From Methanofollis sp. W23 (GTDB lineage: Archaea; Halobacteriota; Methanomicrobia; Methanomicrobiales; Methanofollaceae), in the NCBI RefSeq assembly GCF_017875325.1, contig NZ_JAGGMN010000001.1:186001-250000 (forward strand): a DNA stretch of 64,000 nt. Direction: 5' to 3'. The notes under the pieces were generated by a model. It searched no databases, had not been told where the DNA came from, and saw only the letters and a program-made list of their open reading frames with translations. Each line of letters opens with the position of its first letter. Position 1 is the stretch's first letter. Made by a program: the position numbers and the translations under genes. Positions 25,397-34,008 of the stretch are shown piece after piece.

Positions 25397-28114
25397 GTGA
25401 AACGAAATGACAGGTTTGTCCAGGTCCCCCTTCTTTTTCTCTCTGTCTTGCTCTGTCTGGCCCTCGTCCTGGTGCCGGCAGCGAGTGCGGAGAAGGAGAT
25501 GGCGGTCACTACCGAAGAGTCCCTGCAACCAGATCTTGAAATCTCTTTTGTGGCCCCGAACATGGGAAAAGGGAATGAGTTCTTCGCCCTTGGACCAAAC
25601 ACCGTCACCGCGACGGTGAAGAACAACGGCACCGCGGCCGCACCTGATTTCAAGGTGCGTTTCCAGATCAATGACACCGAAGAGATGGTGGACGTCCAGG
25701 GCCTTGGTGCGGGTGACGAGACCAGGATCGAGGTCACTGATCCAGTGCTCAGGAATTATGACGACGAGGTGACGGTGACGGTCACCGTCGATCCAGATGG
25801 TGCGATCGACCCCGCCACTCCAGGAGAAAATTTCCTCTCTATTACGAAGAAGGTCGTGTACAACGGCTACAGGGGCAAGCGGTACACTGACGGGGACGAT
25901 CTCAAGACCCTGACATCCGAGACCTTCAATGGTGGTCTTGTGTACTCCTTCGGCGACTCTGCATACAAGAGCGGGAAAGGCGGTTGGACTGCGTACACCG
26001 CCAACTGGACCAGTGCTGATCTCGCTCTCCCTGAGAACGCGACCGTGAAATCCGCCTATCTTGGTGTTGCCTATACCTGGGACGTCGAAGAGGTCGTCCC
26101 TGACGACGTCTCCATGACCTTCAACGGTGCCGATGCCGGCGCCCCGGACCACTTCAGCGACCAGAAGATGTACGGTTCCTATGATCACCCCGCCGGGATG
26201 GCGGTCTATGATGTGAGCGACCACTTTGACCGGACCGGCAACGCCGCCGTGTTCACGAGGCCTGCCGAGAGCCAGGCCAGCTTCAACGGCATGGTGCTCA
26301 TCGTTGTCTATAACGATCCCGACGCGAGCATGAAGCAGGTTGTCCTCAATGCAGGTTACGACATCATCTCGGGCAAGGAGAAGTACTCCTCAACGCCCGA
26401 ACAGGCGACGGCCTATGCTCCCTTCATATTCACCGCGCCTGAAGGTGCCGGGGTGGGCGCCGCCCGCCTGATCACCATTGCCCCAGGCGCTGCGTCCGAA
26501 GGCACGCTGCTTTTCGGTGACGGCACCTGGACCGACGTCTGGGACTATGCCGGGAGTTCGAATATCGGGCTTGACGACCGGTTCGTTACTGGATATCTCA
26601 ATGAAACCCCGGTCGTGGCATTCAGGAGCGAAGAGGACGACTACTTCGATGCGGCCGCTGCCATCCTTGTCCTGGACTATGGCACTGCCGACCTCGAAGT
26701 CGCGGCCGTCAAACCGAATGCCGGCCAGATCTTTGCCAACGAACCGAACACCATCACCGCGACGGTGAAGAACAACGGCACCGCCGACCTCGGTGCCTTC
26801 ATCGTCAGGTTTGAGATCGATGGTGAGGTGCAGGACGTGACCGTCCCCTTCCTTGCCGCTGGTGAGACACTCGACCTGACCGTCACCGACGAGACCATCC
26901 GCGCCCTTGACGATGGGGTGACGGTGAGCGTGAGCGTGTACTCCACCGGCGAAATCGACGAGTCCGACGAGATGGACAACATGCTCACGATCGAGAAGGC
27001 CGTCGTGTACAACGGTTACAAAGGGAAGCGGTACACCGACGGCGATGACATCACGACCATGGAGACGGTGACCGTCACCGGCGACCTTGTGTACTCCACC
27101 GGCGACTCGGTGTATAAGAGTGGGAGGGGCGGTTGGACCGGGTATACGGCCAACTGGACTGCCGCTGACCTCCCCATACCTGAGGGTGCGGTCGTGGACT
27201 CCGCCTTCCTCGGCATGGCCTATACCTGGGACGTCGAAGAGGTGGTCCCAGAGAATGTCTCCCTGACCTTCAACGGCGAGGAGGTCGAGTCCACGGCATA
27301 TTTCAGCGACCAGAAGATGCATGGGTTCTATGACAATCCCGCCGGGATGGTCGTGTATGACGTGAGCAACCACTTTAACCGGACCAGCAATGCCGCTGTG
27401 CTTACCAGACCGGCTGAAAGTAAGGTCTGTTTCAACGGCATGGTGCTCATCGTCGTCTATGCCGATTCTTCTGCCGGGAAGAAACAGATCCTCTTCAATG
27501 CAGGTTACGACATCCTCTCCGCGAAGGAGAAATATGCCACGACGCCAGAAGAGGCAACAGCCTACGCTCCCTTCGACGTTGCCCTAGCCTCAGGTTACCG
27601 AGTGGACGCGGCCCGCCTGATCACCGTTGTCCCGGGCGCCGAAGCGGAAGGCACGCTGTTCTTCGGTGATGGCACCTGGACCGACGTCTGGAACCATACC
27701 GGGGATTCGCACATCGGGATCGCAGAGCATGACGTGACCAAATATGTCGGCAGGAATCCGGTCGCTCAGTTCAGGAGTGAAGAGGACGACTACTTCGATG
27801 TCGCCGCCGCCATCCTGGTGGTCTCCCAGCACCGGGTGTGGAGCAGCGATGGTGGAGACTGGGATCCGGTCCCGAGAGATCAGGGTGAGAAAAAGAGCGA
27901 TGAAAAGATCGTCGACACCGAAGCAGGTCCTGAGGATGCTGAGGGTGATGACGGTGCCGAACCGACCGAGACCGAACCTGTCCCCACCGCGACCCTGCCG
28001 GTGACGACGGCGACCACCACTTCGACCACGGTGCCGACGACACAAGCCACCCCCCTCCCTGCGGTGCTGCCCTTTGCAGCACTCGGCCTGCTGCTTCTGA
28101 TGAAGCGTCGGTGA
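25397..28114 (+). CDS. surface protein with duplicated CARDB-DUF3344 units and C-terminal anchor
   Basis: A 905-residue protein with signal peptide (about residues 9-31), two tandem units each made of a CARDB domain and a DUF3344 domain (about 45-430 and 431-810), an Asp/Glu- then Thr/Pro-rich stalk and a C-terminal hydrophobic anchor (LPAVLPFAALGLLLLMKRR). Each unit repeats VVYNGYRGKRYTDGDD, AYTWDVEEVVP, FSDQKM, NGMVLIVVY and RSEEDDYFD. The two halves are close even at DNA level, so the duplication is recent or kept alike by gene conversion. Start is GTG at 25397 (MKRND). It is the only anchored member of the local DUF3344 set, so it could dock the released ones; that is inference. Confidence 0.85.
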   Translation: MKRNDRFVQVPLLFLSVLLCLALVLVPAASAEKEMAVTTEESLQPDLEISFVAPNMGKGNEFFALGPNTVTATVKNNGTAAAPDFKVRFQINDTEEMVDVQGLGAGDETRIEVTDPVLRNYDDEVTVTVTVDPDGAIDPATPGENFLSITKKVVYNGYRGKRYTDGDDLKTLTSETFNGGLVYSFGDSAYKSGKGGWTAYTANWTSADLALPENATVKSAYLGVAYTWDVEEVVPDDVSMTFNGADAGAPDHFSDQKMYGSYDHPAGMAVYDVSDHFDRTGNAAVFTRPAESQASFNGMVLIVVYNDPDASMKQVVLNAGYDIISGKEKYSSTPEQATAYAPFIFTAPEGAGVGAARLITIAPGAASEGTLLFGDGTWTDVWDYAGSSNIGLDDRFVTGYLNETPVVAFRSEEDDYFDAAAAILVLDYGTADLEVAAVKPNAGQIFANEPNTITATVKNNGTADLGAFIVRFEIDGEVQDVTVPFLAAGETLDLTVTDETIRALDDGVTVSVSVYSTGEIDESDEMDNMLTIEKAVVYNGYKGKRYTDGDDITTMETVTVTGDLVYSTGDSVYKSGRGGWTGYTANWTAADLPIPEGAVVDSAFLGMAYTWDVEEVVPENVSLTFNGEEVESTAYFSDQKMHGFYDNPAGMVVYDVSNHFNRTSNAAVLTRPAESKVCFNGMVLIVVYADSSAGKKQILFNAGYDILSAKEKYATTPEEATAYAPFDVALASGYRVDAARLITVVPGAEAEGTLFFGDGTWTDVWNHTGDSHIGIAEHDVTKYVGRNPVAQFRSEEDDYFDVAAAILVVSQHRVWSSDGGDWDPVPRDQGEKKSDEKIVDTEAGPEDAEGDDGAEPTETEPVPTATLPVTTATTTSTTVPTTQATPLPAVLPFAALGLLLLMKRR

Positions 28115-28124
28115 AGAGTTTTTC

Positions 28125-28150
28125 AGGAGGAATGGTCCTCCTCGTTTTTT
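28125..28150 (+). terminator. hairpin plus T-run terminator
   Basis: Stem AGGAGGA / TCCTCCT with a 4-nt loop, followed by CGTTTTTT, starting 11 nt after the stop of the duplicated DUF3344 gene. Confidence 0.6.
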
Positions 28151-28367
28151 GTGAACGGCGTGGAGGAGAACGATCGACTTTTTTCCGGGGGGAAAGGCCA
28201 CGCTGATCAGCCATGCAGCCTCCTATCGCAAGATCTTCACTGCCTCACTGCCATCTCGCGAGAGGATAGGCGGGGGCGGCAATGAAGTGGTGGTCCCATG
28301 TGGTGTCCAACTCAGAAGAGGGAGCATGGATCCACACATCGGAAACCAATCGGAATTATTATAGAAC
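28151..28367. other. gene-free stretch
   Basis: No gene supported. A fragment near 28238-28285 (CCATCTCGCGAGAGGATAGG, GGGGGCGGCAATG) resembles part of repeat module 4. Confidence 0.35.
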
Positions 28368-28424
28368 ATATCCCAAAACTCTCTGAGGCTTGAACTGAAA
28401 CACTCCTTTCCAGAAATTTTGAGT
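28368..28424 (+). repeat. repeat module 3, partial copy
   Basis: ATATCCCAAAACTCTCTGAG, TTGAACTGAAACACTCCTTT and CCAGAAATTTT match the module at 53113-53180 in the same order. Confidence 0.55.
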
Positions 28425-28600
28425 GCGGCTCTTCCGCCGGGGGGGCTTGCCGCCCCCCGGTCCCCCTGCAGAAGATATGAAGGAGGACGGTCGTCGCCTT
28501 TTCAGGATAATCAGGGGTGCCTTCCCGTCCCTATCGCCCTCACGGGGGTCCGGGGGCAGCGCCCCCGGCACGGTGGTGTGGGAAGGCATGATGATCAGAA
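28425..28600 (+). repeat. partial copy J of the inverted-end element
   Basis: CGGGGGGGCTTGCCGCCCCC, GGGTGCCTTCCCGTCCCTAT, the perfect hairpin CCGGGGGC-AGC-GCCCCCGG and GTGGGAAGGCATGATGATCA appear in family order, but no TGTAGAA ends are present. Confidence 0.6.
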
Positions 28601-28629
28601 CGGCCACCCCCCATCGTCAAAATTTCCCT

Positions 28630-28753
28630 GCCATCTCGCGCCGGGGGAACCCCTCCGGACCCCCCACGATGAAGATTGGTGGGGGCGGCAATGGAACAAG
28701 GTCTCCATCAAGTCTCCAGTCTTGAAAAGAGAGAGTAAGCGACAAGAAATTTT
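28630..28753 (+). repeat. repeat module 4, copy 2
   Basis: Matches 12213-12340: GGTGGGGGCGG, GGAACAAGGTCTCCATC, GTCTTGAAAAGAGAGAG, AAGCGACAAGAAATTT. Confidence 0.55.
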
Positions 28754-28804
28754 CATCCCGTATGCTTGAGGCGTGCTCTTGCCTCATGCAAAATTCTACA
28801 CCGC

Positions 28805-28813
28805 AAAAAAAAA
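28805..28813 (-). terminator. T-tract terminator of the phosphoglycerate mutase gene
   Basis: Nine consecutive A on the plus strand (T on the transcript) lie 3 nt beyond the stop codon of the minus-strand gene. Confidence 0.55.
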
Positions 28814-28815
28814 GA

Positions 28816-29565
28816 TTATTTCTTCGCCGCGCCCTGCTTCTTCACGCCCTCGATCGCCGCCTTCACCTTCGCCTCGTCGGCAAGATAGTAGTGGCGGATG
28901 GGGGTGAGGTCGTCGTTGAGTTCGTAGATGAGCGGGATGCCGGTCGGGATATTGACCCGGGCGATCTCGTCGTCAGAGACCCCATCCAGGTGCTTGACCA
29001 GGGCGCGGAGACTGTTGCCGTGGGCGGCGATGAGCACCCGTTTCCCGGCCTTCAGTTCTGGGACAATCTCCTCTTCCCAGAGCGGGAGGAAACGCTTCAC
29101 CGTATCGGCCAGGCACTCGGTCGCCGGGAGTTCGTCGGCGGGCACCTCGGCATATCGGCGGTCGTGACCTGGGAAGCGCGGGTCCTCGGCCTCCAGGGGC
29201 GGCGGCGGGGTGGTGTAACTCCGGCGCCAGACAAAGACCTGCTCGTCGCCGAATTTTTTTGCGGTCTCGGCCTTGTTCAGGCCCTGGAGACCCCCATAGT
29301 GCCGCTCGTTCAGCCGCCATGACCGGCGGACCGGGATCCACATCAGGTCCATCTCATCAAGCGTGATCCAGAGCGTGCGGATGGCACGCTTCAGGACCGA
29401 GGTGTGGGCGAGGTCGAAGGTGAACCCGGCATCTTTGAGGGCCTTCCCTGCCTCATGGGCCTCGGCGACTCCCTTCTCAGAGAGGTCGACGTCGGTCCAC
29501 CCGGTGAACTTATTCTCCTTGTTCCAGAGGCTCTCGCCATGGCGTAAGAGGACGAGTTTGATCAT
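28816..29565 (-). CDS. gpmA: 2,3-bisphosphoglycerate-dependent phosphoglycerate mutase
   Basis: A 249-residue histidine-phosphatase enzyme interconverting 3- and 2-phosphoglycerate. Seen: [18 protein letters not shown] with phospho-acceptor His9, [15 protein letters not shown], the VFVWRRSY(TTPPPP) cofactor-mutase segment and [14 protein letters not shown] with the second His. These longer inserts mark a true mutase rather than a generic phosphatase. Start ATG at 29565 has AAGGAG upstream. Most archaea use the cofactor-independent mutase, so this bacterial-type enzyme may be acquired. It is divergent from the HPS gene, about 100 nt away. Confidence 0.93.
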   Translation of the reverse strand: MIKLVLLRHGESLWNKENKFTGWTDVDLSEKGVAEAHEAGKALKDAGFTFDLAHTSVLKRAIRTLWITLDEMDLMWIPVRRSWRLNERHYGGLQGLNKAETAKKFGDEQVFVWRRSYTTPPPPLEAEDPRFPGHDRRYAEVPADELPATECLADTVKRFLPLWEEEIVPELKAGKRVLIAAHGNSLRALVKHLDGVSDDEIARVNIPTGIPLIYELNDDLTPIRHYYLADEAKVKAAIEGVKKQGAAKK

Positions 29566-29664
29566 GATATCTCCTTGTCTTGAATCGTTTGCCCGGAGAT
29601 CTCTTATGTCTGACGCCCCCTGCCTGAGCAACTCTTAACAGGTCTCCGGCCCAATCTCCTCCCC

Positions 29665-30951
29665 ATGACACGCCCAAAACTCCAGGTGGCGCTTGATATC
29701 CTCGAGCTCCACCGTGCGGCCCAGATCGCCCGCGAGGCGGTCGCCGGCGGTGCTGACTGGATCGAGGTGGGGACGCCACTCATCAAGAGCGAGGGGATGG
29801 CGGCGGTGCGTGAACTCCGTGAAGCCTTCCCTGATCATGAGATCGTGGCCGACATGAAGATCGCCGACACCGGGACGATGGAGGTGGAGATGGCGGCCAA
29901 GGCCGGGGCAAGCATTGTATGTGTCCTGGCCGACGCCGACGATACGGTCATCGCCGAGTCGGTGCGGGCGGCCCGTCTCTATGGGGTGCGGATCATGGCC
30001 GACCTGATCAATGTGGCCGACCCCGTGAAGCGGTCACGGGACCTCGAAGGCCTGGGGGTGGACATCATCAATGCCCATGTCGGGATCGACCAGCAGATGA
30101 TAGGGAAGAGTTCGGTCGAGCTTCTCAGGTCCATCGCCGGCGAAGTCTCGATTCCGCTGGCGGTCGCCGGGGGGCTGAACGCCGCGACCGCCGCCCAGGC
30201 CGTGGAGGCCGGGGCCGAGATCGTCATCGTCGGTGGATGGATTGTCAAGTCAGGGGACGTCGAGGACTCGGCACAGAAGATCAGGACTGCGCTCGATGAC
30301 CCCTCTCTGGTGCAGCCAGAGAAGAAGAGCCTGGACGAGGAGATCAGGGCACTCCTGATGGCTGTCTCGGCGCCCAATGTCACCGATGCGATGCATCGGA
30401 AAGGGGCGATGAGCGGTCTCTTCCCGCTCACGAGAGGCGTGAAGGCCGTCGGCCCCGCGGTGACGGTCCAGACCTTTGGTGGGGACTGGGCGAAACCCGT
30501 GGAGGCGATCGACCTCTGCAGGCCTGGCGACATCCTCGTGATCAACAATGACGGCAGGACAGAGATCGCCCCCTGGGGCGAACTCGCCACCCACTCGGCG
30601 AAGATCCAGGGCATCAGCGGCATCCTCATCGACGGCGCTGTGCGGGACGTCGACGACATCAGGGCGATGAAGTATCCTCTCTTTGCCCGTGCCTGCGTCC
30701 CGAACGCCGGCGAGGCAAAAGGGTTTGGCGAGATCAATGCCGAGATCACCTGCTGCGGCCAACATGTCAGCCCTGGCGACTGGATCATCGTCGACGAGAG
30801 CGGCGCCGTCGTCATCCCGAAGGAGCGGGCCTACGAGATTGCCCGCCGCGCCCTTGAGGTGAAGAAGATGGAGGACCGCGTGCGCGAGGAGATCGAGCGC
30901 GGGAGCACCCTGGCGCAGGTGCAGGAATTGTATAAGTGGGAGAAGAAGTGA
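29665..30951 (+). CDS. fused 3-hexulose-6-phosphate synthase / RraA-like protein
   Basis: A 428-residue fusion. Residues 1-210 are hexulose-6-phosphate synthase (KLQVALDILELHRAAQIA, EIVADMKIADTGTMEVE, DLINVADPVKR, PLAVAGGLNAATAAQAVEAG), an orotidine-decarboxylase-fold enzyme that joins formaldehyde and ribulose 5-phosphate. In archaea without the oxidative pentose route it runs in reverse to make ribulose 5-phosphate. Residues about 225-425 match RraA / demethylmenaquinone methyltransferase-like proteins (VSAPNVTDAMHRKGAM, GILIDGAVRDVDDI); the role of this half in archaea is uncertain. This fusion is standard in methanogens. ATG at 29665. Confidence 0.94.
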   Translation: MTRPKLQVALDILELHRAAQIAREAVAGGADWIEVGTPLIKSEGMAAVRELREAFPDHEIVADMKIADTGTMEVEMAAKAGASIVCVLADADDTVIAESVRAARLYGVRIMADLINVADPVKRSRDLEGLGVDIINAHVGIDQQMIGKSSVELLRSIAGEVSIPLAVAGGLNAATAAQAVEAGAEIVIVGGWIVKSGDVEDSAQKIRTALDDPSLVQPEKKSLDEEIRALLMAVSAPNVTDAMHRKGAMSGLFPLTRGVKAVGPAVTVQTFGGDWAKPVEAIDLCRPGDILVINNDGRTEIAPWGELATHSAKIQGISGILIDGAVRDVDDIRAMKYPLFARACVPNAGEAKGFGEINAEITCCGQHVSPGDWIIVDESGAVVIPKERAYEIARRALEVKKMEDRVREEIERGSTLAQVQELYKWEKK

Positions 30952-30974
30952 GGGGCGCCTGAAGTCCTCTTCCC

Positions 30975-30980
30975 TTTTTT
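30975..30980 (+). terminator. T-run after the HPS-RraA gene
   Basis: CCCTTTTTT 20 nt after the stop codon. Confidence 0.45.
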
Positions 30981-31388
30981 ATGAGATTTATTCTGGATCA
31001 TTTCTGTCCCTGGCATTCTGTTATGGATCGGTGTTGGTGGAGACAAGAGATTGGGATCACAGAAGAAAGAGATGGATGATGGTGGAGAGACTCTCACCTC
31101 TTCTTCGCTCAAATATGCATCCATGGCAAATCAAAGATTCTCGAGTTTTTAGGAGCACAGCCTCCCGGCGGGAGATATGCCTTTGGTTTGAGTGAGTGTG
31201 CTCAAGCCTCAGATCGTTTGGGGATCCGCGTATAGTCTCACTGGAAGCACTATTTCATGAGTGATCCACAGGGCCGCGATCTCGTGTGTCAAACCCTGCT
31301 GAGATTTTCTTTTCAGACCCGATCGATGCAGGACGTTTCGTGATACCTGGAAGTGATTAAGTAATAGGTCGTGTGAAAAAAAAGAACG
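30981..31388. other. gene-free stretch upstream of the subtilase
   Basis: About 400 nt with no gene I can support and no TGTAGAA-type repeat. Moderately AT-rich. Minus-strand frames here are short and not protein-like. Confidence 0.4.
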
Positions 31389-31397
31389 ATTATATGC
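31389..31397 (+). promoter_or_regulatory. TATA box of the subtilase gene
   Basis: ATTATATGC lies 30-38 nt before the ATG at 31427, consistent with a leaderless or short-leader transcript. Confidence 0.5.
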
Positions 31398-31426
31398 TAA
31401 AGCCGCTTACCTAATGAACAGGTATT

Positions 31427-33541
31427 ATGAGCTATAATGACGTGAATATGATTTTAAATCCTCCAATGAGAACATCGGGGATATTCCCCGCTCTTCTGGT
31501 CCTCATCTCCCTCCTGTCTCTTGTCACTCTGGTACAGGCTACAGGCTTCAGCGACGATGTCGTGCCTGATGCCTCCCTGTACCAACCTGACACAGTCATT
31601 GTACGGTTCGTTGTCCAGGCAGAGGATGGCCCTGCGCTCTGTTCTGTCTCGGAAAATGCCCATTCTGCACTCGGTGCAGACGTGGCCGACGATCTGAGCG
31701 ACCTTGTGCCTGGCATGCAGGTTGTTGAACTTCCTGAAGATGTCTCTGTCGAAGAGGCTGTCGACTACTATAACAGACTCTCCAACGTCGAATATGCCGA
31801 ACCGAACTATTATGTGCACGCCCTGAAGGAACCGGACGACCCCTACTTCGAGAAATTGTGGGGTATGAAGAACACCGGCCAGGTTCTGCAGGACGGCCAG
31901 AGTTTTGATGGCATGCTGATCTACTACAATGGTCAGGCCGGGACGCCAGGTGCCGACATGAAGGTCCCTGAGGCATGGAACATCACCACCGGTTCATCCA
32001 ATGTGACCATTGCCGTCATCGATAGTGGGGTCATGTATACCCACACCGACCTCGCGGCCAACATTTGGAAAAATCCTGGTGAGATCTCGGATAACGGCAT
32101 CGACGACGACGAGAATGGGTATGTCGACGATGTCTATGGCTGGGACTTTGTAGATGACGACTGGGATCCTATGGACTTCAATGGGCACGGGACACACTGT
32201 GCAGGTACCATCGCCGGTGTCGGGAACAACAGTGCCGGTGTCGCTGGGGTGATGTGGAAGGCAGAGATCATGCCTGTACGCGCCCTTGACACCCAGGGGT
32301 ACGGGACGGTCTATCACTCCATTGCCGCCATCAAATATGCAACTATGATGGGGGCCGATATCATCAGCTGCTCGTTTGGCGGTGCCGAAGGGAGCCAGGC
32401 ATACCGGGATGCGATCAGGGCCTCGTCGGCCCTGGTGGTCTGTGCCGCAGGCAATGACGGCACCGATAACGACGCCCTCCCCATGTACCCGGCAAATTAC
32501 AACAGCCCCAATATTCTGTCGGTCGCTGCACTGGACAACCAGGATAAATTTGCTATCTTCTCCAATTATGGGGCGATCAGTGTCCATGTCGCGGCACCGG
32601 GCGTCGGGATCCTCTCCACAGTCCCACAATGGCCGGCGGCATATGAAGACGAGATCACTGAGTCGTCAGTGAATGACTGGAAGACATGCTCATATCTGGA
32701 GAGCGCAAACTGGAGCGGGGGCTACATGAGCGGGACAGACCGGTACGCGATGGGAGTGTCTGGAGTGAATGTCTCGTTGACTTACTTCAACGCCTCGTTT
32801 TGCGATCTGGAGGACGCCGAGTTGGAGTTTGTCACTGCATACACCCTCAAGGAGGGGACCGACAAACTTCAGATCCTTGTTTCCTCCAGGGATTTCAGCA
32901 CCTATGCGTTGTATAATGATATGATCGAGAGCGACGATTGCTATATCGCCGACGTCGTTACCGGGAGTTCGCACCGGGCGGTCGTCTCAAGAACGGTTGG
33001 CCTGGACCGATATGCCACGATGCTTGATGGCGCACCCCTCTACATCGGGTATCTCTATTATTCCAGGAGCCCTGACAGCTTTGCCTGGCTTGATCGCTTT
33101 GCCATTACCAGATATACAGAGCCAGATGAAGGATATGCATACTACAGCGGCACGTCCATGGCGACGCCCATGGTCTCGGGCGTTGCAGGCCTGATAAAGT
33201 CGGTGAACCAGAGTCTGACCGCGGAGGAGACGAAGCAGATCCTGATCGACTCGGTGGACGTCCTCCCCTCTCTTGAAGGGAAAGTCTCCTCTGGTGGGAG
33301 AGTGAACGCAACCAGGGCGGTGCTGATGGCGCGGTCGACTCTAAATTCCTCGACTTTCGACCTCAATGAGAATGGGATTGATGTTGATATCGGGGATGTT
33401 GCGTATGTGTATCGCCTGGCCCGGGACACCGAATCTGAACCCGACCTTCGTGCCGATTATGTCGAGCCCTATGGTGTCGTCGACCTCGCCGACGCACAGT
33501 ACATCTCAGACCGCTATGTGGTTGGTGTGATGTTAGACTGA
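31427..33541 (+). CDS. secreted subtilisin-like serine protease with dockerin-like C-terminus
   Basis: A 704-residue exported S8 peptidase. Signal peptide about residues 15-39 (TSGIFPALLVLISLLSLVTL), inhibitor-like propeptide to about 130 (DTVIVRFV...NVEYAEPNYYVHAL), catalytic domain with Asp199 in IAVIDSGVMYTH, His254 in NGHGTHCAGTIAG and Ser577 in GTSMATPMVSG. About 130 residues of beta-rich insert (about 412-550) separate the His and Ser parts. The last 65 residues hold two EF-hand-like dockerin segments (FDLNENGIDVDIGDV and EPYGVVDLADAQYI). ATG 31427 follows a TATA box; ATG 31448 is an alternative. Cohesin-like proteins encoded 6-8 kb downstream are possible docking partners. Confidence 0.9.
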   Translation: MSYNDVNMILNPPMRTSGIFPALLVLISLLSLVTLVQATGFSDDVVPDASLYQPDTVIVRFVVQAEDGPALCSVSENAHSALGADVADDLSDLVPGMQVVELPEDVSVEEAVDYYNRLSNVEYAEPNYYVHALKEPDDPYFEKLWGMKNTGQVLQDGQSFDGMLIYYNGQAGTPGADMKVPEAWNITTGSSNVTIAVIDSGVMYTHTDLAANIWKNPGEISDNGIDDDENGYVDDVYGWDFVDDDWDPMDFNGHGTHCAGTIAGVGNNSAGVAGVMWKAEIMPVRALDTQGYGTVYHSIAAIKYATMMGADIISCSFGGAEGSQAYRDAIRASSALVVCAAGNDGTDNDALPMYPANYNSPNILSVAALDNQDKFAIFSNYGAISVHVAAPGVGILSTVPQWPAAYEDEITESSVNDWKTCSYLESANWSGGYMSGTDRYAMGVSGVNVSLTYFNASFCDLEDAELEFVTAYTLKEGTDKLQILVSSRDFSTYALYNDMIESDDCYIADVVTGSSHRAVVSRTVGLDRYATMLDGAPLYIGYLYYSRSPDSFAWLDRFAITRYTEPDEGYAYYSGTSMATPMVSGVAGLIKSVNQSLTAEETKQILIDSVDVLPSLEGKVSSGGRVNATRAVLMARSTLNSSTFDLNENGIDVDIGDVAYVYRLARDTESEPDLRADYVEPYGVVDLADAQYISDRYVVGVMLD

Positions 33542-34008
33542 ACTCCCGTACCCCCATGCATCCCTCTCCCACTTTTTTGAATCGAGTGCCACGTGCTGTC
33601 CTGACTGTGAAAAATGATTTTTTGTGGGGCCGGCCCTCGAAGAGATTCGATCTTCTTATGCTCCTTCTGGTTGCATCTCGAAAATTGAAAATTCTCTCGA
33701 CTCTCTCAGTTTGTCCCCTGTGATGGGCTGGATCAAGAGGCGGTGCGGATGTGCGTCCCCCCTGCTGCCCGGTCGTGAGGAGGTCTCTCAAGGTTTTCTA
33801 CAGGGCCTTTCATGGACTTATTTGTGTATCTTTCCTGTGAGGATTTCTGCATACGGTAAAGAGGATGTCTTACCTCTCAGATGTACGATTTGAATCTATA
33901 GGTTATATATCCGATCACGTGTTACGTATATCATATAATTTAGCACCATGTTGCAATAATGTTTGACTGTGTGATATTGATGCGTCCTGCACGATGGATT
34001 GTGATTTG
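33542..34008. other. gap with decayed repeat and AT-rich promoter of the beta-helix gene
   Basis: 33640-33810 has fragments of the TGTAGAA element (right end GGTTTTCTACAGGGCC at 33793). From 33895 the DNA is AT-rich with several TATA-like runs (GGTTATATATCC at 33901, ATCATATAATTT at 33930). No gene supported. Confidence 0.45.
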
